Of a stretch of 64,000 nucleotides of DNA, positions 57,188 to 64,000 are shown one piece after another. A program made the position numbers and the translations under genes. Positions within the stretch are counted from its first letter, which is position 1, and each line of letters begins with the position of its first letter. The notes beneath the pieces were generated by a model. The model saw nothing but the letters and a program-made list of their open reading frames with translations, searched no databases and was not told where the DNA came from. The stretch covers positions 1-64,000 of the IMG/VR virus record IMGVR_UViG_3300015360_000029. The stretch is one strand, 5' to 3'. The DNA is from a virus.

Positions 57188-57207
57188 TATGCCTCCTAAA
57201 TGATCAT

Positions 57208-57215
57208 GTATTTAG
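57208..57215 (-). promoter_or_regulatory. T4-type late promoter for the gp21 operon
   Basis: Minus-strand CTAAATAC, 20 bases before the leader ORF. It overlaps the end of the portal gene. Confidence 0.65.
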
Positions 57216-57216
57216 T

Positions 57217-58896
57217 TCAAACAGCGGGAGGAGGCTCAACTCTAGCACCGGTTGCAGGCTCTTCTGCTGGTTCTTCAGGTGCTGCGCTGAAGAAATCACC
57301 AGGTGCAGGAAGCTCACTGCCAGCGCTAAAGTCTTCTTCGCTACCAGGGTCTCCACCAATTTCAGCTTCGGCAGCGCTGCTTTCAACTTTCTGAGCTTCA
57401 CGGTTCTCGTACACGGCTGGGTCATAGATTTGTTGCAATTCTGAGATGTTCGATGTCCCCGAGATCATACGCTCCTCTTTGAGCATCACTTCGTTCATCT
57501 GGATCTCGTCATCGGTCAGACCGAGGTAACGCTTCAGAATGAATCGGCGGCTCAAGTACTTAGTACCTTCAATGTTGTTGAATGAACCGATCAGATCTGC
57601 GTCAAGAGCAGCTTGACGGTACAAAGCGAAGTTCGCTGGATCAGGAAGTTTGATCTTAAAAATTTCGTCGTCGATCTTCAGACCAACAACTTTCAAGTAC
57701 ACCTTGAATTCTTGATCAATGATTTCTTCGATACGATCTTGAAGGCGCATCACAAAATTCGCGAATCGCAATTCTTCAATGTATGCAATTCCGACCTTAC
57801 CGTCATTCGTTGCAGCTCCTGCCTGTCCTTCGGCCCCAGTTCCCATGTACGATGTTGGGATTCGAAGACCGCGGAACACTTTGTTCTGAAAGTACGCGAG
57901 CAAATTTGTACCGAAATCTTCAGTACCACCAGGCAACGTTTCAACACGTGACCCACGTCCTGATGATGTTACAGGAAAAAACAGATCTTCTTGAATCGAC
58001 GTCGGATCGTATGCACCGTCAACCGTATCCTTGCCACCAGCTGATGTTGGCGATCGTTTCTGACGAATTTCATTCTTGATCTGCTCAAGGTATTGTTTCA
58101 CTCGTTGTGGCGGCAAGTTTCCTGTGTCAACGTAGAACACACGACGTTCTGGGGCACGAACAATTCTGTAAATGATAACTGCGTCTTCAATCATCGCAAG
58201 CTGACGATACACCCTATAAATCGGTTGCAGTACAGAAGCGCCGAACGGGGCAGAATATCCCATATCATCGGACATCGTGATGTGAATCATTGCCGCCGCT
58301 GGAATAATCTGTAGCTCTTCGTTCTTAGGTGAATACGGGTTCTGAACGCCTGTGTTCGCCTTCTTCACATGATAGCTGATCTTATCGCCGAGTTCATTGA
58401 TCTCAATCCCGTGCACAAGCGATGGATCAACGTATTTCCATTTCTTCGTATCGGAAGTCTTTTGAAAGAAGCAATCGCCGTATTTGATCAAACAACGAGC
58501 GATGCTGAATAATCGTTTGTTGAAATCTTGAATTTCTGCCCATTGTCGAAGAGCTTGTCGAAGAGTAACTGATGTCGAATCGCTGATGTCTTGATTGTCT
58601 TCTTTCTGGTATTCAATTATGAACGGAAGATTTGTTTTGCTTTCTTTGCCAGACATTTCTTCTGCAATGATGTCAAGTGATCGTGAGATGTCAATGTCAG
58701 TGTCCATAGCATCGTACTGTTTGTACGACTGTGAGCGCGAGCCAGGTCCTCGCAAGACTTGCGAGTACCATTGGATCGACGACAACGAAGAGACATCTGT
58801 CTTTCGCGGGTCATACGCATCGGTTGCAAGCGAAGTGTACATCTGCTTCCGCGAAGCAGGTGTAATGATTCGCCAGTAGTTTGAAAATTGTGACAC
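57217..58896 (-). CDS. 20: Portal protein gp20 (559 aa)
   Basis: It starts at GTG 58896 (TAGGGAA site). The pattern 'SSIQWYSQVLRGPGSRSQSYKQYDAMDTDIDISRSLDIIAEEMSG', 'IARCLIKYGDCFFQK', 'YRIVRAPERRVFYVDTGNLPPQRVKQYLEQIKNEIRQK', 'LPGGTEDFGTNLLAYFQNKVFRGLRIPTSYMG' and 'VMRLQDRIEEIIDQEFKVYLK' is the T4 portal. It is slightly longer than T4 gp20 (524 aa), with a Pro/Ala/Glu-rich C-terminal tail. It forms the ring at the head vertex through which DNA is packaged and ejected. It follows the tape measure gene by 13 bases. Confidence 0.94.
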   Translation of the reverse strand: MSQFSNYWRIITPASRKQMYTSLATDAYDPRKTDVSSLSSIQWYSQVLRGPGSRSQSYKQYDAMDTDIDISRSLDIIAEEMSGKESKTNLPFIIEYQKEDNQDISDSTSVTLRQALRQWAEIQDFNKRLFSIARCLIKYGDCFFQKTSDTKKWKYVDPSLVHGIEINELGDKISYHVKKANTGVQNPYSPKNEELQIIPAAAMIHITMSDDMGYSAPFGASVLQPIYRVYRQLAMIEDAVIIYRIVRAPERRVFYVDTGNLPPQRVKQYLEQIKNEIRQKRSPTSAGGKDTVDGAYDPTSIQEDLFFPVTSSGRGSRVETLPGGTEDFGTNLLAYFQNKVFRGLRIPTSYMGTGAEGQAGAATNDGKVGIAYIEELRFANFVMRLQDRIEEIIDQEFKVYLKVVGLKIDDEIFKIKLPDPANFALYRQAALDADLIGSFNNIEGTKYLSRRFILKRYLGLTDDEIQMNEVMLKEERMISGTSNISELQQIYDPAVYENREAQKVESSAAEAEIGGDPGSEEDFSAGSELPAPGDFFSAAPEEPAEEPATGARVEPPPAV

Positions 58897-58909
58897 GTTG
58901 TTCCCTACA

Positions 58910-61900
58910 TTAAGACTGTGCTAAAACAGCTCTATTCATGAAACGATTATCAGGTAAACGGGATTGAAACGCTGGTGCACGAAGCATCTGGGCAGCAATC
59001 TCGATTTGAGCATTCTCTGCAATTAAAGTTTGTTGAAGAACTACAAGAATTTGCTGAAGCGTACTTCCTTGATCTGAACCTGAAATAGCACTTGGTGTTG
59101 CAGCCTGAGTTTGATCCAGTGTTTGAACTATAGCCTGCGGTGCTATAGTATTTACGGGTACAGGAATGACTGAGGTTACAGCTGTTGGAGGAAGAGTTGC
59201 AATAATAGAAGGGGTTGTACTCACAGGCGAAGATTCGATCTTAGCAGCACTAGAAGGGGTTGTACTCACAGGCGAAGATTCGATCTTAGCAGCACTAGCG
59301 TTCTCTGCTTCTTTCTTTTTCTGCTCAGGTGTTTTCTGACTTTCAACACGAGCTGCAATTTTCTTATCAGATACTTTTGAATAAGATTCAGCTGTCTGAG
59401 TTGCATTTTCAGTTAACGATCTTAAATTCGATGTTGAAACAACTGTTACCCCAGCGCCAGCACGACTTTCTTTTGTGAGTTCAATTGTGTTCGTCTTTGT
59501 TGCTTCTGTGTTCTTCGCGATTTCCTTCGCGCGCTTATCTTCGTCAGATTCCAGACCTGCCCACCACGTGCCGATAGATTTGCCGACCGTTCCGCCAATG
59601 GACGAACCAATAGCGACGCCAATTGGTCCACCGAAAGCGCCAGCGAGGCCGCCGACGATGGAACCGACAGTCCCGCCAACACCTTCAGCAACAGCTTGTT
59701 TCTTCAGCTTTTCAACATCACCGTCACCACCATTCTCTGGCTTCGCCCGCTCTTCAGCTGAGTTGTAATCCATCAAGGCCATTCCGCCATAAAGAGCGGC
59801 CGCAACGACTCCGGCTTTTCCGATGTTCTTTATATTCGCGCCGATACCTCTTCCACCTCTTCCGCCCAGTACATCGGGGCCACCGAGGCCTGCGGCGTAT
59901 CGAGCAACAGCCCTACCAATAAGATCGGCCTGCGCTACAAGGTAAGCTGATCCAGCAAGGACAGCAAGGAGACCAGCACCAGCCATGAACAACGGACTCT
60001 TAGTCATTCCTTCAAATGCTGCCCAAGCTTTACCCAATGTGATCTCTAAATCGGATAAGGTCTTGTTTATGTCTTTTTGCTTTTGGGGTCCAGTTTGTTC
60101 CTGTGCGCGTACAGACATCGCTGCATCTATGTCCTTTTGCACCCCAGCTTCTTGAAGCTTGTCACCCATTGCTTCAACTTGGAACTGCATCCCTGGCCCG
60201 CCAGTCTGCTTCAGCTCTTCGGACCGTTGCCCGTATTCACCAAGGATTCGCGTATATTCTTTTTGTTCAACATCCGTCTTGTTTCGAATGCTTGCGAGCT
60301 CTTGCGCTCGAGCGACCTTGTCTGGGCTCATTCCGACAAGAGACATGGCTTGTCCCAAACGGCCACGCTGTTGGAATCGCTCTTTGACCGTTGATTTCCG
60401 TTGTGCCAGAATCGAATCCGTCAGTGCGCGCTGTGCTGATTCTGAAAGGCCAAGTTGCTTACCCCATGCTGTTGTTTGAGCAATTTGAGTCAAACGCTTT
60501 TGACGATCTTCTGGCGCAAGACCGATCAATTCTTTCTGAACAATTTCGGACTCGTGAAGTTGCTTTATCAAATCGCCAAATGACTCTGCCGTAAGACCTA
60601 CAGATTTTCGTAGATTTTCAAAGACACTCATTTGACCTGTCACTGACTTCGAAAGGTCTGTAACTGGAATGCCGAGCGATTGAGCGCCACCAGCCATCGC
60701 CATCGAAAGACGAGTAGCATCTTCGCCGAACACTCCGAACTTTTCAAGAGCATCTCGACCGACATCAAGTTGCTTGTCGAATTCTTCGAAACTTCCTGAA
60801 CGTGAAACAAGACCCATGTTCTCGTCCATCATCTTCGTATAATCACGAAGTGACATCCCAGCCATTGCAGCATTCACCGACAAGGTGGTCAAATTCGAAG
60901 TGAATACTCCATATCCACGAGACCCAGTTACTTCAAAAGCATCTTCAGCAACGGCAACTAAGTTGTTCAATAAATTGCTTCGAAGCTCGTCGAAAATTTT
61001 GATGAAGCCAGTCTTCAAACCGCCAAAGAAAGTCTTCTTGCCTTTATCGCTGCCGTCTGGACTTGAAAGATCACCGCCATCACGACCATCGCCGCCACCA
61101 CCCGCGCCTCCGCCGTTCTTCAAAATAGCGCGAGTTGCTCGAAGTTGAGCATTCACGGCTCTCAATAGAAGTTCCATTCTTGAAAGATGTGTTCCTATCC
61201 CGCCCCTGCGAGTCATTGATGAAACCAACACACCGAGACCTGCGCCGAGCGTAGAGAATGCGGCCGAAACGCCTGGAGCTTTCAACATCGTGGCGAAGGA
61301 ATCGATAGCAAGATTCGTGCCAAGAAGCTTAAGTCGCATTTTGTCGAATCTAGGATTGATCTTTTCGTCAAGAATTTTATTCAGCTTGTCGAAGTTTGTG
61401 GTGATTGCAGAAGTATCGATTGCTCCGACTGGTGTGCTGCTGATAGTTGCTGCAGCTGCAGCAACAGCTGATTGTAGTGTATCGAACGAAGTGCTGAAAT
61501 CGATGTTCGTCAGCTGAGTTCTAGCAGTAGTGAAGCTTGTGAAGGCACTTCCAAATGCCCCAGTTAAACTATGCAATCCGCTGGCGCTAAGTCCAGATTG
61601 TTCCGTGAATTTTTCGAGACTGGTCTTTCCAAAATCGGATTGTGTTTGAAGATCCTTTAAGCTGTTGACACTGACGTCAGTTTGCTCCTTCAGCTTCTCT
61701 AAACCAGTTGATCCAAAATCGGCTCTATCTTTCAGGTTCTTCAGGCCACCTGCCCCTTCATCGGTTTGCTTCTTGAATTTCGATAACGAATTTTCAGCAC
61801 CAAGGGCCTTGTTCCCAAGTCGATGAATAGCTTTCGATGTTGCAATGATTGATTCCCGAAGAGCCTTCTCCTGTCCAGCATTCACACGACCAGCTGAAAC

Positions 61901-62026
61901 AGAAGTTCGTGGAGTCGTTCCACCACCCTGCTGTCCGCCTGGGAATGCGTTTTGCATCAAGCGTTTCAATTCAATCAGAGTTTTTTCTGTCGCTGGTGCG
62001 TTTGGCTCTAACATCCTAGGACCCAT
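58910..62026 (-). CDS. Tape measure protein (gp29-like function, 1038 aa)
   Basis: It has a long coiled-coil N-terminal region with near-repeats ('GLKNLKDRADFGSTGLEKLKEQTDVSVNSLKDLQTQSDFGKTSLEKFTEQ', about residues 95-145). Then come helical, Gly/Ala-rich membrane-like segments ('SPLFMAGAGLLAVLAGSAYLVAQADLIG', 'VAEGVGGTVGSIVGGLAGAFGGPIGVAIGSSIGG') typical of tape measures that insert into the inner membrane. A Ser/Thr/Pro-rich tail follows, with a perfect 45-bp tandem repeat (59207-59298). It sets tail length and is ejected before the DNA. It lies directly before the portal gene, an unusual order for T4-like phages. Confidence 0.8.
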   Translation of the reverse strand: MGPRMLEPNAPATEKTLIELKRLMQNAFPGGQQGGGTTPRTSVSAGRVNAGQEKALRESIIATSKAIHRLGNKALGAENSLSKFKKQTDEGAGGLKNLKDRADFGSTGLEKLKEQTDVSVNSLKDLQTQSDFGKTSLEKFTEQSGLSASGLHSLTGAFGSAFTSFTTARTQLTNIDFSTSFDTLQSAVAAAAATISSTPVGAIDTSAITTNFDKLNKILDEKINPRFDKMRLKLLGTNLAIDSFATMLKAPGVSAAFSTLGAGLGVLVSSMTRRGGIGTHLSRMELLLRAVNAQLRATRAILKNGGGAGGGGDGRDGGDLSSPDGSDKGKKTFFGGLKTGFIKIFDELRSNLLNNLVAVAEDAFEVTGSRGYGVFTSNLTTLSVNAAMAGMSLRDYTKMMDENMGLVSRSGSFEEFDKQLDVGRDALEKFGVFGEDATRLSMAMAGGAQSLGIPVTDLSKSVTGQMSVFENLRKSVGLTAESFGDLIKQLHESEIVQKELIGLAPEDRQKRLTQIAQTTAWGKQLGLSESAQRALTDSILAQRKSTVKERFQQRGRLGQAMSLVGMSPDKVARAQELASIRNKTDVEQKEYTRILGEYGQRSEELKQTGGPGMQFQVEAMGDKLQEAGVQKDIDAAMSVRAQEQTGPQKQKDINKTLSDLEITLGKAWAAFEGMTKSPLFMAGAGLLAVLAGSAYLVAQADLIGRAVARYAAGLGGPDVLGGRGGRGIGANIKNIGKAGVVAAALYGGMALMDYNSAEERAKPENGGDGDVEKLKKQAVAEGVGGTVGSIVGGLAGAFGGPIGVAIGSSIGGTVGKSIGTWWAGLESDEDKRAKEIAKNTEATKTNTIELTKESRAGAGVTVVSTSNLRSLTENATQTAESYSKVSDKKIAARVESQKTPEQKKKEAENASAAKIESSPVSTTPSSAAKIESSPVSTTPSIIATLPPTAVTSVIPVPVNTIAPQAIVQTLDQTQAATPSAISGSDQGSTLQQILVVLQQTLIAENAQIEIAAQMLRAPAFQSRLPDNRFMNRAVLAQS
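59207..59298. repeat. Perfect 45-bp tandem repeat (two copies) in the tape measure gene
   Basis: Two identical 45-base units encode the 15-residue repeat SAAKIESSPVSTTPS. The copies are in frame and recent, since no base differs. Such repeats can expand or contract the tape measure. Confidence 0.85.
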
Positions 62027-62048
62027 TCTTTTGCTGTAAACCTGAAGT

Positions 62049-62056
62049 CATAAATA
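62049..62056 (+). promoter_or_regulatory. Plus-strand T4-type late promoter for the gp26-like gene
   Basis: CATAAATA on the plus strand; predicted start about 62062. It faces the minus-strand promoter at 62071. Confidence 0.7.
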
Positions 62057-62070
62057 CATTTCAGATACCT

Positions 62071-62078
62071 CTATTTAG
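62071..62078 (-). promoter_or_regulatory. Minus-strand late promoter for tape measure and portal genes
   Basis: CTAAATAG on the minus strand; predicted start about 62066, only about 4 bases from the opposite start. Confidence 0.6.
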
Positions 62079-62096
62079 TGACAGGAGCAAACCCAT

Positions 62097-62882
62097 ATGT
62101 CTGACTCAAATACGAACCCCCTTCTTACGAAGCTGAAACTTCCAGGCAGAACATTTCAACTCCCGTCACGCGGCGCTCTGTATAAGAATGGCGAACTTGG
62201 CAGCGAAGAAGGTGAAATCCACGTTCATTCACTTTCAGCTCTTGCAGAAATTAACCTGAAAAATCCAGATTTGTTATTCAACGGAAAAGCGATCGAAGCT
62301 GTGTTCGCAGAATGTATCCCAGAAATCAAAAAAGGAACGCTACTATACGGTCGTGACATCGACGCGATCATGTATTATCTTCGAATCGTTACGTATGGAC
62401 CGCAGTTCCAGATCAACGTGAAGCATACATGTGATGGAGCGAAAGATCATTCGTATATTGTCGACCTCGAGCAGAAACTTCAAGAGATGGTATTTCTTGA
62501 TCCAATGCTTGCTGAAAAGAATTTTGTTGCAACGATGCCAAATGGACAGATCGTAAAGGTGCACCCGATTCGATTCGAGCATATGATCAAGCTATTCCAG
62601 CTGAATGCTGGAAAGCAAGAATTCACTTCTGACGATCAGAAGAAGAACCTCGTGTTCAACTTGACAAGCGTAATCGAAGAAATCGACGGTATTACTGATC
62701 GCGCTCACATTGAAGAATGGGTGCGAGCTGTAAGCTCGCCATATCACAATCGAATTACTGAAGCGATTGAACGTACGAATGAATGGGGTCCTGCATCAAC
62801 GTCAAAATTGAAGTGCAAGGATTGTGGTGAAATTATTGAAGTAGAACTTCCGCTGAATCCTATTTCTTTTTTCACAGAATGA
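62097..62882 (+). CDS. 26: Baseplate hub assembly protein gp26-like (261 aa)
   Basis: The pattern 'FQLPSRGALYKNGELGSEEGEIHVHSLSALAEINLKNPDLLFNGKAIEAVFAECIPEIKKGTLLYGRDIDAIMYYLRIVTYGPQF' fits the T4 gp26/baseplate family (L-P-S-x-G-x-x-Y ... V-x-x-L-x-x-x-D/E ... L-L...D...Y-x-L-R-x-x-T/S-Y-G). The C-terminal 'LKCKDCGEIIEVELPLNPISFF' adds a C-x-x-C element. It is somewhat longer than T4 gp26 (208 aa). It has an AGGAG site and opens the plus-strand late operon. gp26 helps assemble the central hub. Confidence 0.8.
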   Translation: MSDSNTNPLLTKLKLPGRTFQLPSRGALYKNGELGSEEGEIHVHSLSALAEINLKNPDLLFNGKAIEAVFAECIPEIKKGTLLYGRDIDAIMYYLRIVTYGPQFQINVKHTCDGAKDHSYIVDLEQKLQEMVFLDPMLAEKNFVATMPNGQIVKVHPIRFEHMIKLFQLNAGKQEFTSDDQKKNLVFNLTSVIEEIDGITDRAHIEEWVRAVSSPYHNRITEAIERTNEWGPASTSKLKCKDCGEIIEVELPLNPISFFTE

Positions 62883-63103
62883 TCATGAGCGGCGATACAA
62901 GCAGGATCGCCGAGATGATCAATTCGATGGCAACAGATGTTCGGAACCTGCTTAAACAAGCTTTTGAGATCGCGTGGTATTCTAGAGGATCAATCCAATA
63001 CGAGACAGCTTTAGGAATGTCCCCGCTCGAGCGAGATATTGCAATTACGTTTGTAAATGATCGTCTGGAAATGCAGAAAAAGAATCCACACCCTGTGTAC
63101 TAA
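62879..63103 (+). CDS. Small partner of the gp26-like gene (74 aa)
   Basis: It starts MIMSGDTSRIAEMINSMATD. Its start overlaps the gp26-like stop (ATGA); ATG 62885 is a possible alternative. 'LLKQAFEIAWYSRGSIQYETALGMSPLERDIAITFVNDRLE' resembles the small protein that follows gp26 in several T4-like phages, possibly a tail assembly chaperone-like factor. Compared with T4, it could fill the place of gp51 or gp28, but this is only positional. Confidence 0.55.
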   Translation: MIMSGDTSRIAEMINSMATDVRNLLKQAFEIAWYSRGSIQYETALGMSPLERDIAITFVNDRLEMQKKNPHPVY

Positions 63104-63106
63104 TTG

Positions 63107-63114
63107 CATAAATA
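63107..63114 (+). promoter_or_regulatory. T4-type late promoter for the 63151 fibre gene
   Basis: CATAAATA, 36 bases upstream of the ATG at 63151. The leader contains short CTCAGA-type direct repeats and no clear ribosome site. Confidence 0.6.
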
Positions 63115-63150
63115 AATCTCAACACTCAGACTCAGACTCGGACTGTACAC

Positions 63151-64000
63151 ATGAAAATTTATCAAGGGGCAGAACTTTCCCGCGATCCACTGGTGGATAT
63201 GGAAGCTGCTACAAAACGATACGTTGACAATCAGATCACAGGATCTGCCGTCGTCGGTGGCTTGTTCTTCACGAACATCACCCCCACTTCTTCTGGCATC
63301 GTCGGAAGCAAAGCATATGTATCTGGTACAGTCCCAACGAATACTGTAATTACCGAAGGAACTGCCGATACCGACAACGTGACAGTCACGTTGTACGCTG
63401 AAGGTGGTTCAGCTTTTTTCTCTCCGACAATCACAATTACCACAGTGCCAGCACAAGGTAGCGGTCCAATCGTTGCTACTCTCACAGTCCCATCGCCTGG
63501 CGATCGAGTATTCACTGCAACAGCTGCTCTTACAGGCATCACAGCTGACACAATTGTTTCGGCTGTTTCAACAACGAACGCAACTGCTTCAGCAACCGTT
63601 CGACGTGCTGCAGCTGGCCCAACGATCACTCTGCTGACAATTGGTTCTTTGCCAGGTTCACAGACCGAAGTCAAGAGCGGCGACGTGGTGCCTGTTACGG
63701 GCACAGTACAGAATACAGCTACGTACTTTGAAATCATTTCAAGTGGCGCTTCCGGATCGATCTCGGTTCTTTCACTTGGAGCAGCTAATTCTGGTGGCGC
63801 AGGCTTCAAGACTGTCAGCGGCACTTTCGTTGTCAGCGGATTGTCAGGATCACAATCTGTTAGCGGCCGTGCTCAGAACGCACTTGGTACTTTCGGTTCA
63901 ACATTACAATCATCGAATTCGATAACGCTGAATCAAACATTCCCATCAATCGGCGCTCGCACGATCACGTACCCAGCAACTCAGTCTGGTCTGAAGAATA
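63151..64000 (+). CDS. Tail fibre-like protein, paralogue of 1043-2782 (runs off right edge)
   Basis: The frame opens at ATG 63151 (MKIYQGAELSRDPLVDMEAA, then TKRYVDN) and is still open at 64000, giving 283 codons. The N-terminal 'VDMEAATKRYVDNQI' is a common fibre attachment start. From 'GGLFFTNITPTSSGIVGSK' on it aligns residue by residue with the minus-strand fibre at 1043-2782 (for example 'PGSQTEVKSGDVVPVTGTVQNTATY' against 'PGSQTALKAGDVLTISGSVQNSATY'). The N-termini differ and this copy lacks the glycine hinge. Confidence 0.75.
   Translation, partial: MKIYQGAELSRDPLVDMEAATKRYVDNQITGSAVVGGLFFTNITPTSSGIVGSKAYVSGTVPTNTVITEGTADTDNVTVTLYAEGGSAFFSPTITITTVPAQGSGPIVATLTVPSPGDRVFTATAALTGITADTIVSAVSTTNATASATVRRAAAGPTITLLTIGSLPGSQTEVKSGDVVPVTGTVQNTATYFEIISSGASGSISVLSLGAANSGGAGFKTVSGTFVVSGLSGSQSVSGRAQNALGTFGSTLQSSNSITLNQTFPSIGARTITYPATQSGLKN

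Noticed and set aside
1-64000. tRNA genes, CRISPR arrays, insertion sequences, integrase/att sites
   Set aside because: I saw no cloverleaf with a T-loop motif, no spaced repeats, no transposase and no integrase; a tRNA scan would be needed to be certain.

Overview
This window is part of the genome of a large T4-like contractile-tailed phage (a myovirus). The evidence is the near-complete T4 set of baseplate (gp5, gp6, gp25, gp26, gp53, gp48/54-like), neck and tail (gp13, gp14, gp15, gp18) and head (gp20, gp21, gp22, gp23) genes, plus the late sigma factor gp55, the recombination nuclease gp46/gp47, an endonuclease VII, and T4-type late promoters (NTAAATAC) in front of most virion operons. 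The host cannot be read from the sequence. Several structural proteins are far larger than in T4 (3181, 1555 and 1183 aa), which suggests a jumbo-class genome.

Layout. 1-5096 (minus strand): tail-fibre or appendage proteins. 5129-30013 (minus): baseplate, including two giant wedge-like proteins, gp6, gp25, a gp5 spike without a lysozyme domain, a probable hub, gp53 and a gp48/54-like tube cap. 30140-37068 (plus): gp55, gp47, a 42-aa membrane peptide, gp46, endonuclease VII, unknown genes, and a 414-aa protein with polymerase-palm-like motifs. 37129-47664 (minus): sheath gp18, gp15, gp14-like and gp13-like genes interleaved with small 'cargo' genes. 47701-51141: a plus-strand LysM-like gene facing a minus-strand operon with a photolyase-like protein, a DEDDh exonuclease and a secreted small protein. 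51222-53096 (minus): a fibre-like protein, a MazG-like pyrophosphatase and an acyl carrier protein. 53196-62026 (minus): major capsid, scaffold, core proteins, protease, portal and tape measure. 62097-end (plus): gp26-like protein, a small partner, and a truncated fibre paralogous to the gene at 1043-2782.

Most distinctive feature. At least seven genes wedged between structural genes begin with a short peptide of the type M-x-x-F-x-x-F-(L/I)-A-E or a looser variant, like the capsid-targeting sequence of T4 internal proteins that the gp21 protease removes. The tagged proteins include a protein-kinase-like protein, an amidoligase-like enzyme, a nucleotidyltransferase, a ParB-like protein and a 27-aa peptide that is little more than the tag. 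They are joined to virion genes by ATGA/TAATG overlaps. I infer a set of proteins packaged in the head and ejected into the host.

Regulation. gp55 is encoded here and late promoters stand before most virion operons. At two strand switches, two late promoters face each other so that both predicted start sites fall within about 4 bp. A second class (TGRTACAAT or TGGTATAAT extended -10) precedes the gp55 operon, a small gene at 35488, the MazG-like gene and the photolyase operon. Clear hairpin terminators lie at 37100, 38162, 53132 and 55552. I saw no tRNA, CRISPR array or insertion sequence. All functions are read by eye from translated sequence; no database search was possible.
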